DNA of 64,000 bases from Amoebidium appalachense (taxonomy: Eukaryota; Ichthyosporea): the NCBI GenBank assembly GCA_963693365.1, contig CAVNZM010000003.1:11532001-11596000 (forward strand), read 5' to 3'. Of the stretch, positions 42,944 to 54,458 are shown in pieces. The notes beneath the pieces were generated by a model. That model was given only the letters and a program-made list of their open reading frames with translations, was not told the DNA's origin and did not search any database. Position 1 is the stretch's first letter. Every line of letters starts with the position of its first letter. Both the position numbers and the translations under genes were made by a program.

Positions 42944-43661
42944 TGTCGTATCCTATTGTATATGTACTAGAGACGCGGCACTCTACTAAGTGTACACACA
43001 CGAAAAGGAACGAACGTGTACGGAAAAACGGTAAAGTTTATTCAGACCAGGCTCCGACGGGCAAAACTTAGATCCGTACGGAATGAGGCTAAGTCACAAC
43101 TGAGGCCATCAAGGCCGTGCCCTCAAAGATCATCATCACCTGGCCCCCCTACGATGCCACATTCCAAACATTCCGATCTACTTTATCGTGCGCCTGCACG
43201 AGCTAAGTCGATCTACTCAAACTAATATATTTATCCATGTCTCACCCCTCACCCTCCCCCTAGTGGCACCGCAGAGTCTAAATCTACCTTTCATACTATC
43301 CTCCCCCCCCCTCCCTCCCCCCTTTCCTCTACATCGAAATATATAAATACGTTTGGCAACATACACTATCAAACCTTGCCAATACTTACAAAAGGGCTTC
43401 TGCCCGAACAATCACATTCCTAAGTCCTCCTACGATCTATCCTACACACTGATTAGAATTCTATTGGTCGGCTGCCCCAGCTGACGTGGTCCTGCCCTGC
43501 GCCGGCAGAGGCAAGATGCACGCAACTGTACAGCTATCTTGAGGCCCCGGACTTGATCTTGATGATCTGTGGGCCCGGGCCACCCCCCCCCCCCCCCCCC
43601 CCCCGCCCCGATCTCGATCGTAGACTTAGGCTGATCTGCTGAGACGGATTAGTATATGTCA
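42944..43661 (-). repeat. Solo LTR (family 2) inside LINE 1 RT motif A
   Basis: About 718 bp, inverted relative to the copy at 46485-47238. On the given strand it starts TGTCGTATCC and ends GTATATGTCA. Flanks ACATC and ACACC form a 5-bp target duplication with one mismatch. Removing it restores the order of the RT motif A codons. Confidence 0.85.
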
Positions 43662-45299
43662 ACACCGTACCCACTGGTTTGTTATGGCATAAGCTGGCTA
43701 TGCGGGGCTTACCAGCCCCCTTTGGCCGTCTTCTGCAAGCGTTGTTCGATACCACTCGCGGACGAGCGGCGGTCAATGGAACATTAACACCCGGTTTTTC
43801 CCGTTCCCGGGGTCTTCTGCAGGGGTCCCTCCTGAGTCCGTTGTTGTTTGACGTTTTCATTGACAATTTAGCCTGCGCCCTCGAACCCACCTTTGGCCAA
43901 CTGCATACCCGCCGTGTACCGGGTCTCCTTTTTGCGGACGATATTGTTCTTTGTTCCTTAACCGAAGATGTCATGCACCAGATGCTTCGTCAGGTGGATC
44001 AATGGTGCACCGAGAATCTCATGACAGTCGGAATTGCAAAGTGTGCTACTTTTTCGAAGAACACTTCCTTTCGATTGGCCGGCCTTCCTATTCCTGTTCA
44101 GAGCACCTATGACTATTTGGGTATTCCTTTTACTGCACGGGGTATTGATTTCCGCAAGCTCCTCACGGCACGGATCGCTCGTGCGAAGGGTAAGCTTCAC
44201 ATCGTGTCAAATATGTTTCAACAGGAGTCTGTGATCCATCCTGCGAACCTTCTTCTCTACTATAAAACTTTTTTACGGCCGACTTTCGAATATGGACTTC
44301 CGCTATTGGCCTGCGCCCCAACTCGCGAGGCGGCAATGGCGCTGAACGAGTTCGACGATTTTCAGGGTACTGCGCTACGCACTTTGTTTCGTACTCGGTT
44401 TGTGCCTCCCTTAATCAGTATGTTTGGATTGTCGTCTGCTGTTTGTCGTATGGAGGAATTGTCTCTTCGTTTTTGTTTTCATTTAGTTAGGCTACCTGAT
44501 GGTCACCCTCTTTATGCTTTCTTTCCCCCCCTCCCTCCATCCCTCTTCAACCCCCCGATTCACCAACACTACTTCTGAATGTCCACAGCCTACCCTCTTT
44601 CCACCTGATTCTTCCTCTCGCTATCTCACTCCCTCTTTCTTTTCTCTTCCTGTTTTCTCTGCCTTTAAATTTCGCGTTATTACCATACGCAGTATAAGTT
44701 TCTTTCTCGTTCTGATAGAGAAATCAAAGGTAAAACTCAGTCGGCATGTGTTATGTTCCTTAGGCAACACCGTACTGATCATTATCGCTTTTTGGGAGCT
44801 TTGGCAGGATACATTTCTCCTGCTGTACGTATGGATACCACCCTAGTAGATAAGTCTGTATGGTGCTCTGATGTTGATATTGCCTGGGAAGTTGTGCAGT
44901 GGCGCTGTAATTCTTGTTTTCATCGCCGCTGGTGCCACTTTTGTGCTGACAACTCGTGAAGTTTTTAGTGTCTTCTCCGTATGTCGTGCATACTTGCATA
45001 TCTTTGCGTTGAATAAATCCAGTCAAAAGAAAAAAAGACCATTTTTACGGGAAAATACACTGTTTTTTGAGGGGGAGTTAAGATTAATGTTGAAGATTAA
45101 TCACTCTAGTAATTGACCGATTTTCCAGAATTCCCGGGATACAAGTTTGATTAATCTAAAACATGGGGGCTAACAGGTCACACTTATTGATAGATATGCA
45201 TCCTGAAAACCAGGGTGTGTATACACATGGTATACACTAATACTATGTCCTAGTTAACGTATGCAGGCTAGGAGAAGCACGTAGGGGGCCCCCCGGCAG

Positions 45300-46357
45300 A
45301 TTCGGCCTTCTTCCACAACCGGGCCGTTTGGTTGGCTGGCGCGGGGCCGGGGTTACGTAAGGCGGTGGGGTCGGGGGGGGGCCAGACCACGATATAGAGG
45401 TTTGGGGGAAGGCTTGCGCAGGGCCTTACGTAAGCTTACGTAGGGCGGTCAGGCGACGGCGGGCGCTAGGTAGAGCACGATACGGAGGACGTGGGTCTGG
45501 GGAGATTTATGTGGCGAATCGGGTTGCACGGTTGTGAAAGTTGCGCTAATGACTTCGTTAGCAGGGAACCAATCAGATTCTTTGCGTAGTGCGTGTTGCA
45601 GAAGTGGCCTCGTGAGCCGTGACAGTGAACCAATCGGAGGGCCCGGTTGTGAAAGTCAGCTAATGAGCGTTAATTACACCTGTAGCTTGCACAACCGGGC
45701 GATACCATTGGGTAGGCCTTTTGAATGAAACGGTTGGGTAGGAATCACGGTATTTGTCTTAGCGGCTAGTGGAGAGGTATAAAAAAGGTGAACACGATAT
45801 TGTCGATCACTTTGTGACGCAGCGCGGTGTAGAGCAGAGTGCTCAGAAGAAAGCTGTCTGGAGCGAGCTTTTTTTTCTTTTTTTGAAGTAGTGCATAACA
45901 GTCAAACTCGAGTGTGGATATCTTTGAACACGAGTAGGAGGGTTCCTCTTTGTCGAAGTATTGTTTGTTGTTTTTTTGACAAATATTATGTTAAGATAGT
46001 CGCAGAAGTTCTTTCTTTTTACAACTTTTTTATTGACTGCGGCTGAGCTGTCAATGTTAGGCACCTCATAGAATTATGGTCGGATCATTTTTCGAAGCTT
46101 CGTGAACATGAATTATTGGCGGCAACTGATCTGAGTGCGAGCTGATGGCGCATCAAGCTGAGATTGGTCAGGGCCGGAATCGGATCCCTGACAGGTGCAT
46201 TGTGGGTCGAAAGACGTAGGGCTACCTTTCGTAAAAACGGTTTTTTGCAGTTTCCTTATATGGCTAATCTGATCGAACCGGATTCGATCTGGACCAATCA
46301 TAAATACCCCTTGGCAGAGTTTTCTCGTTACGACACGTAGGGCTACCTTTCCGTAAG
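45300..46357 (+). repeat. 1.06-kb repeat, copy 1 (inverted partner at 57295-58364)
   Basis: Starts ATTCGGCCTTCTTCCACAAC and ends CTACCTTTCCGTAAG. Contains TACGTAAGGCGG, two CGTAGGGCTACCTTT motifs (about 46214 and 46336) and a TATAAAA near 45779. No coding capacity recognised. Ends are neither TG/CA nor inverted repeats, so its class is unknown. Confidence 0.85.
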
Positions 46358-46484
46358 TATAGAGACAAGAAAGCGGGTGCTACAGCTAGTCTGACATCGC
46401 ACGACTAGTGTAACGTTTACGTCCCTTGGTTTCCGCCGGTCTGGAGAGCACTGCTCGCATACTTTTGTAAGGCGACAACCAGTA

Positions 46485-47238
46485 TGACATATACTAATCC
46501 GTCTCAGCAGATCAGCCTAAGTCTACGATCGAGATCGGGGGGGGGGGGGGGGGGGGGGGGCCGGGGGGGGGGGGGGGGGGGGGGGGGTGGCCCGGGTCCA
46601 CAGATCATCAAGATCAAGTCCGGGGCCTCAAGATAGCTGTACAGCTGCGTGCATCTTGCCTCTGCCGGCGCAGGGCAGGACCACGTCAGCTGGAGCAGCC
46701 GACCAATAGAATTCTAATTAGTGTGTAGGATAGATCGTAGGAGGACTTAGGAATGTGATATGTTCGGGCAGAAGCCCTTTTGTAAATATTGGCAAGTTTT
46801 GATAGTGTATGTTGCCAAACGTATTTATATATTTCGATGTAGAGGAAAGGGGGGAGGGAGGGGGGGGGGAGGATAGTATGAAAGGTAGATTTAGACTCTG
46901 CGGTGCCACTAGGGGGAGGGTGAGGGGTGAGACATAGATAAATATATTAGTTTGAGTAGATCCACTTAGCTCGTGCAGGCGCACGATAAAGTAGATCGGA
47001 ATGTTTGGAATGTGGCATCGTAGGGGGGCCAGGTGATGATGATCTTGTAGGGCACGGCCGTCCTTGAGGGCCTCAGTTGTGACTTAGCCTCATTCCGTAC
47101 GGATCTAAGTTTTGCCCGTCGGAGCCTGGTCTGAATAAACTTTACCGTGACCGTTTTCAGTTACACGTTCGTTCCTTTCAGTGTGTGTACAGTTAGTAGA
47201 GTGCCGCGTCTCTAATACATACACGTTAGGATACGACA
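46485..47238 (+). repeat. Solo LTR (family 2), 754 bp
   Basis: Starts TGACATATACTAATCC and ends GGATACGACA, with a perfect 5-bp target duplication CAGTA at 46480-46484 and 47239-47243. Matches the inverted copy at 42944-43661 except for longer G runs near 46540-46590. No internal genes, so it arose by LTR-LTR recombination. Confidence 0.9.
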
Positions 47239-47640
47239 CAGTAGGCATGTGGCCCTACTTATAATAAAGTACACTGTGTGACATATCCATGAGTACATGA
47301 GCTTCTCCTGGATCATAATATAGCTTCACGTTATACTACAGTGCTACCGTGTATGTACACTAGTGCCCAATAAAGTGTCTACGAATCGTGTGCCGTACAC
47401 CTAAGATACATGCTGGCAAAGTGTTCACGTTCTTTGCATCGCTCCTAACTGCATACTTAAGGTGCAGAGCAACCGCCCTAATAAGGAATACAGCTAAAAG
47501 TGATGCAGCCAAATCGATTAGTAGCTGCTGCTTCCGAGGCTCTATTCCAGCCTCTGGCGAGAAGACACAAAGGCACGTAGACTGGTTGTGGGGGAAGAGC
47601 ACGGTGTGCACGTGAATGTACACAACCATGTCTACACCCC
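47239..47640 (-). repeat. Probable 3' LTR of the chromovirus
   Basis: On the minus strand a purine tract (GGGAGGGGGGGG) is followed by TGTAGACATGGTTGTGTAC, an LTR-like start that also resembles the start of the 54.9-kb LTR. It probably continues past the CAGTA solo-LTR insertion to about 46360. No matching 5' copy was found. Confidence 0.5.
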
Positions 47641-47704
47641 CCCCTCCCTAGGGGCAACGAAGGGCAACTGCCCGAGTGCCCACATGCCCTACCCTTAAGG
47701 GGGA

Positions 47705-48030
47705 TCAACGGTTACCTTTACGTCTGCGTTTGCGCACATGCTGTTGGGTGCCCTTGCGCTGATTTTTGATTGGCTCTTCACTGGGGGGCCGAATCACTTG
47801 CTGCAAATAATCAGCTAAGGCACCCGAGGCCGACTCAGACAAGTTTGCATGTGACTCCCACGAATCATCGGTGGCCTTGAACCCCTTCCAGCGAACTTTG
47901 TAGAGGGCGCGACCATTTTCCCATTTATGGTCAATAATCTTAGCCAATTCCACGGTCACAGCGTCATATGCCACACAGGACTCAGGTAGTGGGGTAGGGG
48001 GTCCATCCGTGCGGGGTACATAGGGTTTAA
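47705..48030 (-). pseudogene. Chromovirus chromodomain (C-terminal of integrase)
   Basis: KPYVPRTDGPPTPLPES leads into a chromodomain with IIDHKW, LYKVRWKGF and DDSWE, then a basic tail (RKRRRKGNR) and stop. Chromodomains direct insertion by binding methylated histone tails. Separated from the integrase by the inserted solo LTR. Confidence 0.85.
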
Positions 48031-48043
48031 AGAGATGAGCGTG

Positions 48044-48963
48044 TGTTGTAGTACATAGTAAACATCTACATTAGGTAAGATCTTTTCAGTTTGTATTATG
48101 TTTTAGTTCATGTACTTAGTGTAAAAGCTACACTCCTTGTACGAAAAGTGTGACATCAATCTCCGACATGCTTGTATACTTGTAATCGTGTTGTATCGGC
48201 TTTAATCGTGTATTGCAATATCGATTAGAATATTATTATATGTGTACACGGATCCACCCACTCAGGGAGAGACGTGTACATGTTCGTGTGTACATAAATA
48301 TCTTTAGTTATAGTTATACTATTGCTATCTTGTTTGTTGATCTATGCTCTCTTCTCCTTTCTCTTTCTCCTTCTTTATTTTCTTTTCTTTCTCGCCTTGT
48401 TTTCATGTGTATAATCGTATTTCTTTTCTACTAATATGTGTTAGGTAGATTTGTGTTACTTAATATGTGTTGATTGGACGGTAACACACTTCAGTTAGCC
48501 TAAGGCTACACTTGGGTTGACATGTGTGATCAGACTTCATTAATTTACTTTAGTTTTCATGTGTTGCCGTGCTTTAATCAATCATCAAGATTAAGTGTGG
48601 TGTGTCTGAGTCTTTGCAGTGTGTCATAGGTTAGAACTTTCCCTCCGAACTTCCTCGATAATGACATGAGTTGATCTTCGCTAGTGTCTATGCCCTATCA
48701 TCTTAGTGATTGGTTTCTTTTAGAGACAGATCTGATTTCCGACTGGTCGGAAATCACGGATAGATTTGACTTAAGGGAATTTCGAGTATATATACGAGAT
48801 CACAATAAATTTAGTTTAGTCATGTCCAAACATCATTGTGTACACTGCTCCGATCGTTCCTGTTTCCCTTGTTCCTTGTTCCCGTGTGTTTGTGGTGTTT
48901 TTACACTGCACCACTGTGTCTCTGCTTCCCTGTCCTTGCCCGGACACTTATATATTTTTTTCA
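48044..48963 (+). repeat. Solo LTR (family 3), 920 bp, in the chromovirus
   Basis: Starts TGTTGTAGTACATAG and ends ATATATTTTTTTCA, with perfect target duplication GCGTG at 48039-48043 and 48964-48968. A TATA box (TATATATACGAG, about 48788) and an AATAAA shortly after suggest plus-strand polarity. The insertion falls between integrase and chromodomain. Confidence 0.85.
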
Positions 48964-50292
48964 GCGTGCGAACGCTCCACATCCTGTGTCCCCACCTGCT
49001 GAATATCGTAGGTAAGTGGCGCGACTTTGCGCAAAACCCGGTAGGGCCCCACCCACTTGTCCCGTAGGCTAGCAGCCTCATACAGCTGGTTACCATCATC
49101 ACCATCAACCACCTTCTTGTTGTTAAGGGTGTTGTCGAGCTTGAGCACCAAAATGCCAAATCGGGAACAGGCCGCGCCCTCTGATTGGCTGATTTGCGGT
49201 GCCGATCTTGCTCGGTAACCATACGTGCACGAACCACATCGCGCGCATAGGCCAATCGCTTCCAGAGCGCATACCGATGCTCCATAGTGGCGCTGCTGTA
49301 CTCGGGGCCCAGTTTCTCCACAAAGGGGTCACGGGGGTCCCGGCCATACAAAAGGAAGAAAGGACTGTCGCCCAGTGCGGAGTGCATAGCCGTGTGGTAG
49401 GCAAACAGCACCTGGGGCAAAAACATTACCCACTCCGTTAACTTATCTGTAGCCACTTGCACAAGAATACTCTTAAGGGTGCGATTGAACCGTTCAACCA
49501 GCCCATTTGTCTGGGGGGAGTAGGGTGATACGAGGATCTGGCGACTAGTTACTAATAGGAGGGTTAACACATCCTTAACCAGCTGGCAGTGCGCAGAAAT
49601 ATTCGACCAATTATCCGACAGCACAAGCTCGGGTGGTCCGTGTCGCGCGAAAACATATATAGTAGTCGTGGAAAGCATTAGCGATATCCTCTGCGGTGGG
49701 TGGATGATCGAACAGCACCAACTCAGCCCACCGTGTGATCATGTCTATGAACACAAGGATATACTGCTTCCCGCTCTTCGCTGGTGGCAAGACGGTCACA
49801 TCCATGGCCACATACTGAAAGGGGTACTGCGGTGCGAAACCGCGCTGCACGGGCAAGCGGCCCTGCAAGTGTGGCGTTTAAAAAAACTTGCGCCGCTGGC
49901 ACCTATCGCACGAACTCACATACCGCACGACCTGATGCCACATCCCCCGGGCCGGCCACCAAAACGAAGACCAAATGCGATGAAACGTACGCTGAGCATC
50001 AACATGCCCGGCTGTGGGGGCATCGTGGCAAGCCGCGAGGATCTGTGCCCGTAAAGACTCGGGGACCCAGGCCTGTGGGAGCCATAGGGCGACAAGTCGC
50101 ACGCTGCTCTGTTGTCCACACATACACCACCCCCTTATAAACCGTGCATCTGCTTGCCTCTAAAGCAACACCGTGACTTCCATCCACATGTGCCGGCGCG
50201 GTGGGGTTGCTGAGGTAAAAACGAATACTGCACAAAAAGGGATCTGCATTTTGCGCCGCCTTAATTTCCTTCACAGTAGGCATACCCGGCAA
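48964..50292 (-). pseudogene. Chromovirus integrase
   Basis: The zinc-binding HHCC part reads LAACHDAPTAGHVDAQRTFH and CDRCQRRKF. The DDE core follows: AMDVTVLPPAKSGKQ with first Asp, then a frameshift, LVLSDNWSNI with second Asp, and NGLVERFNRTL with Glu. The C-terminal GPYRV-like region WVGPYRVLRKVAP is present. At least two frameshifts. Confidence 0.85.
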
Positions 50293-50655
50293 CTGTGGGA
50301 TAGTAACTCGCGGGAAGTATTCACCTTCAACCCACGGGACCCAGTATCATCACGTGCAGCATCAGAGATATGCTCAGCCAGAGGGGGGGTGGGGTGGGGT
50401 TGGCAGTGGCATGCGCACCCTCCCCCGCCGGCGGTCCACCCTTAACCCCTAGCGTGCTATTGCGCTTTTGCGTGCGCGCCGCTGACGCGGGTTCGTGGGT
50501 GGGTGCATCAGCACCACCGTCCGCACGTGCCCGCCCACGCGTCACCACGACCGCAGGAAACACAACGGTGTCTGGCACAAAATCACTGTGGTCATCTCCG
50601 TGCACACACCCAATCAGCGAAGGAAAAGTCAGATCTGGATCATCTTCGCTGGCAT

Positions 50656-52280
50656 TTAATTCGCGCTGGAAGGCCGTGAAATGCCATCTGCATTGCTGTG
50701 GTCCTTCCCGGCACGGTGGTGGATGTCATAGTTGTATGCAGACAGGGCCATCTGCCAGCCAGCAACAATGGGCTCGGGGGCATCACCATTACCATATATG
50801 GAAGTCAGCGAAGAATGGTCTGTGCGCAAAATAAATGGCTTCCCGTAGGTATACTGATGAAAGGCTTTGCACACAGCCCAATAGATGCCCAAACCCTCTC
50901 TCTTACTGGCGGATTAATTGCGCTCGCTCTTCAACTGAGCGTGCGGGAGGTATAAGCAACGGGGTGCTCCTGCCCGTCATCTCCCACCTGCGACAGCACC
51001 GCACCAAGCGCCACATTGCTAGCATCGGAGTCCCCAATGAAAGGCTTGTCGAAGTTTGGATGAGCCAACACGGGGGCATGTGTGAGAACATGCTTTAGAG
51101 CATCAAATGCACGTTGCTGCTCCTCACCCCACACAAAATAGGCATAAGTTGCGCGTATTCGCGCGTGTGCGCGAATTATTCGCTGGAATATTCGCAGGAA
51201 TATTCTCGCCCGGTGCGCTCACCAAAACCTCTGATTCGGCTTGCCCAATAACCTCTGTGCTTTCATCTGCAGCAGCAGTACGGGCTAGCCTAGCCTTCTG
51301 TTTGGCTGTACCATTCCGCTTCCGTCGCGCACTAGATGTGGGGGGCTCATTCCCGTGAATCTTTTTGCGCAACTGCTTATCCTGTGGGCTATAACCCAAC
51401 ATGCGCGTTAGCGGCTCGGCCAGGTCACTCATATTCGGAACAAACCTTCTGTTATACGAAAACAGACCCAAATCACTCCTTAGTTCGGACACAGAAGTGG
51501 GTGCCTGCTGTTATCGCGTATCACAGTGATTTTCCCGTCATCAACCTTAATACCATCTCTGCCCACATGATGGCCTAAATACGCCACCTCTGTCCGGAAA
51601 AAGTGGCACTTGGACCCCTTTAGCTTTAGACCAGCCGCAGCCTGAGACAGCCGCCTGAAAGCTTCTTCTAAGAGGGTTGAGTGACTTTCCAAATCCGGGG
51701 TGAACAGAAGAAGGTCATCAATGTACACAAGCAAGTGAACCCACAGCATGCCCGCGAATACGGCATTCATGGCGCGGCTGAATACAGACGGCGTATTCGT
51801 AACCCCAAAGGGTGCGCGACAAAACTGATAGCCCACGGCGTAGTAAAAGCTAACTTAGGCCGTGTTTCTGGATCCACCTCAATTTGGTGATAGCCACTAT
51901 AGAGGTCAAACACACTGAACGAGAGCGCGCCCCATGCAACACATCGAGAGAAGTGTCTATGCGGGGTAGGGGGTAACTATCCCTCACAGTGCATGAATTT
52001 ATTTTCCGATAATCCAGGCACACTCTTACGCTCCCATCCTTTTTAAGCACTAGGACCATGGGTGCAGAGTATGGAGAGGTGGAAGGCTCAATGACCCCCC
52101 CAGCCAACCATACCTGAAGTTGCTTCCAACTTGATCCCGGATATGCATATGGTGTGGAATTTTGTATGGAGGCCGATACTGTGGTTCATTTGTGGTTAGC
52201 TCTATCTTCAGCGTTGCCACATTGGACTTGCCATAATCGTGCTCGTGTGCAGAAAACACGTGCTTCCATCTGCTAAGCAA
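50656..52280 (-). pseudogene. Chromovirus reverse transcriptase and RNase H
   Basis: RT pieces in order: KIELTTNEPQYRPPYKIP, SPYSAPMVLVLKKDGSVRVC, LDYRKIN, QFCRAPFGVTNTPSVF, LLVYIDDLLLF (catalytic YIDD), LKLKGSKCHFF, YLGHHV. Then FVPNMSDLAEPLTRML, and RNase H with AFDALKHVLTHAPVLAHPNF, GDSDASNVALGAVLSQ, LRTDHSSLTSIYG, HRAGKDHSNADGISR. Scattered over several frames, so inactive. Confidence 0.85.
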
Positions 52281-52732
52281 CCTCCGAATGCGCTTAGCGA
52301 ATCTCTTGCTCTCCGCAGGTGTCAGATCAGGAAGGGCCCGGGGGATATCTCTGGGTCCTCCACGTCCGGTGGTAATTCATCCTCGGTGCCCCCTGAGTCG
52401 GCATCAGATGCAGAGGCTGTGGGCACGTGGCTCACCCCTGCTGCAATCTGATTGGCTCCTGGTGCGCCCGGCTGAGTACCACCAGACTGACCTCCGTGTA
52501 TGGCGGGCCCCTGCACACTGCACACACATCAGTCTCTTCCCCTGGGCCAGATGCTTCAGTATCCCCGGCAGATACTCCCTCACACTGCCCCTGAGTGTCC
52601 TCCCTTACATGCCACGGCCCAACCCCTCCCTCAGAGGATGAACTTGAAGCGGCCGGCCCGAAGGTACCCTCAGCCAAATTGAATGAGAACTCGAGATTCA
52701 TCGGAATGCACATGTTCGTTTTGAGGACTCGG

Positions 52733-53440
52733 AGAGGAAACCTGCCCCTGCCCGGCACCTGCGACCTTACTAGTGCTGGTAGGGGCTTGAGCACCAGGCG
52801 CCTGCGACCCTGGGTGCCTGGCCCTAGCAGCAAAAGCAAGTCGGCCTCTGGCCTTCTTCTTTGACAGCCATGGCTGCACAGTCTCCGTGCGCGCGCGCCC
52901 CTGCCTCAGGCTGTACACGCGTGCAGGCACACTAGCGGGTAGGTTTTGAGGAGAGGAAACCTGCCCTTGCCCGGCACCTGCGACCTTACTAGTGCTGGTA
53001 GGGGCTTGAGCACCAGGCGCCTGCGACCCTGGGTGCCTGGCCCTAGCAGCAAAAGCAAGTCGGCCTCTGGCCTTCTTCTTTGACAGCCATGGCTGCACAG
53101 TCTCCGTGCGCGCGCGCCCCTGCCTCAGGCTGTACACGCGTGCAGGCACACTAGCGGGTACGCGGCCACCCTCACCAATAATAATGTTGTCCCCAGTAGC
53201 CCCAGTGGCCCCTGATCCCCCCGCTGTGGCTCCACCCGTCGGAGGTTTGTCTGCAGCCGCCGGCGCAGCAGCAGCAAACACCTGTCCACCCACAGAGCCT
53301 GACGGTGAGTCTGACCCAACGGCCTCCACACCAGTCTTCTCTGCAGCTGGGGACCCGGACACATCGACCAAAACAGTGAGCATATCACCCTCAACCAACG
53401 GCTCTAGTGCTGCCACCTGGGTACCAGACTTCAAATACAC
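52733..53440 (-). pseudogene. Chromovirus inter-domain linker with tandem 73-residue duplication
   Basis: Ala/Pro/Gly-rich frame between protease and RT. A 219-bp unit is repeated in frame (one copy from about 52734, the next from 52953), encoding PASVPARVYSLRQGRAR and later WLSKKKARGRLAFAARARH twice. No known domain. Confidence 0.6.
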
Positions 53441-53787
53441 ATGCTTTTCAGTCAGATTTGTTAACTGTTACAGTACCTTGCAGCCGAGGCTGCCATTTAC
53501 AGACAAGAGTGATTGCACACTATGCGCAGGGTGGAAGGGAATATCGGTGTTAGAGGTGGGTCTGTGGGTACGACAACGCCCGTCACACCAGCCTCCAAAC
53601 CTTTACCCCCATCCTTCATTGAGCACAGAGCCACATTCGACCTGAAAGGAGGGAGATGCATGCCGGTGGTGGTGATAAGTGTTGCCACCTCACCACCCCG
53701 GACCCCCACCCCAAGCCACCAAACAGGCATATAGCACTCTGCCTGGCCGTGGGCCCAGGCCTGAGCAGCAAGTGCTTATACAACAGG

Positions 53788-54242
53788 TCAATCTGTGCAT
53801 CGAAACCCAACAAGAAATCCATGCCTAGCAAGGCTGCATAGGTGAGGCCACGCAAAATATGAAAGTTTTGCACACCTCGCGGTGGCTCCATTCTGTGTTG
53901 GGCACCTGCAGGTGCAAACCCACACGGCCTGCACATGGCAAGGTGTCCCCGCTAGCACCAAAAGCACTAAAGTTGTGAACCGGTGAAATGGACTTACGCG
54001 TAGCAAATGGTAATTTCAACGCAAAATCATATTGCAAGCATGAATGGCTAGCACCGGTATCCACAACCACCGGAACTAGATGCCCATGCAACCGCAAGCA
54101 AACAAGACGTAGACTCGGAGCCCTTAGCAGACAAAATTTTGCACACAGATGGTTCTTTGGGGGTGGGATGCACGCGCCCCACCAGCCCCGCCAACGCCTC
54201 TGCCCGTGCCTGCTTCAAATCCGCAAAATCCTGAACCGACAT
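53788..54242 (-). pseudogene. Chromovirus aspartic protease
   Basis: LVPVVVDTGASHSCLQ carries the DTGA catalytic motif, and AALLGMDFLLGFDAQIDL the second conserved G-x-D-hydrophobic segment of retropepsins. Split over two frames. Confidence 0.8.
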
Positions 54243-54458
54243 AACAGTGTCACCCTCATTCCCGGCCCCTCCCCCTCCCCAACACCTGTGGGGGTGGTTG
54301 CACCTAGGGTGGACGGGATCACAATATGGGTGGGGGCAAAAGACACATTTTTTCGAGTGATTGCTTTATTTCCCTAGCAATTTCCCGCCAGGGGAGAAGG
54401 GTCGTGCACAAAATTCTCGTTAACCACTTCACTAGTTTGTACACTATCCTCTCCGATG

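Larger units (their letters stand above)
37672..44578 (+). pseudogene. LINE 1 ORF2: endonuclease plus reverse transcriptase, interrupted
   Basis: N-terminal endonuclease/exonuclease/phosphatase domain: FLFWNVHGLQ, VVLAETWF, RGGIAVL, then after the inserted LTR element VFVGDFNCSV and SSDHSPV. The RT region has FRPVTLTNVFRRLFE, FRHAYS, FIDLKNAYD (motif A, split by the solo LTR), GLLQGSLLSPLLF (motif B), LLFADDIVL (motif C, catalytic FADD), LPIPVQSTYDYLGI (motif D/E) and a long C-terminal part. A TAG at 42499 falls just after KACG, and a frameshift follows. Probably nuclear, acting by target-primed reverse transcription when intact. Confidence 0.85.
37324..45020 (+). mobile_element. LINE 1: APE-type non-LTR retrotransposon, split by two LTR insertions
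   Basis: Order on the plus strand: end of a first ORF (37324-37671), endonuclease (37672-38022 and 41629-41940), linker, RT thumb-to-palm pieces (42503-42943, 43667-44578) and a C-terminal module to about 44957. An AATAAA lies near 45010. A complete LTR element sits in the endonuclease (38023-41623) and a solo LTR in RT motif A (42944-43661). Apart from those insertions it has an in-frame stop at 42499 and several frameshifts, so it is dead. It is the most complete of the LINE copies here. Confidence 0.85.
47705..54242 (-). mobile_element. Ty3/gypsy chromovirus, degenerate, interrupted by a solo LTR
   Basis: Minus-strand order is protease, linker, reverse transcriptase, RNase H, integrase, chromodomain, the pol order of chromoviruses. 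Frames break repeatedly, and a 920-bp solo LTR separates the integrase from the chromodomain. Gag and the 5' LTR are not visible; the element is cut at about 54459, where a miniature LTR element begins. Confidence 0.85.
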
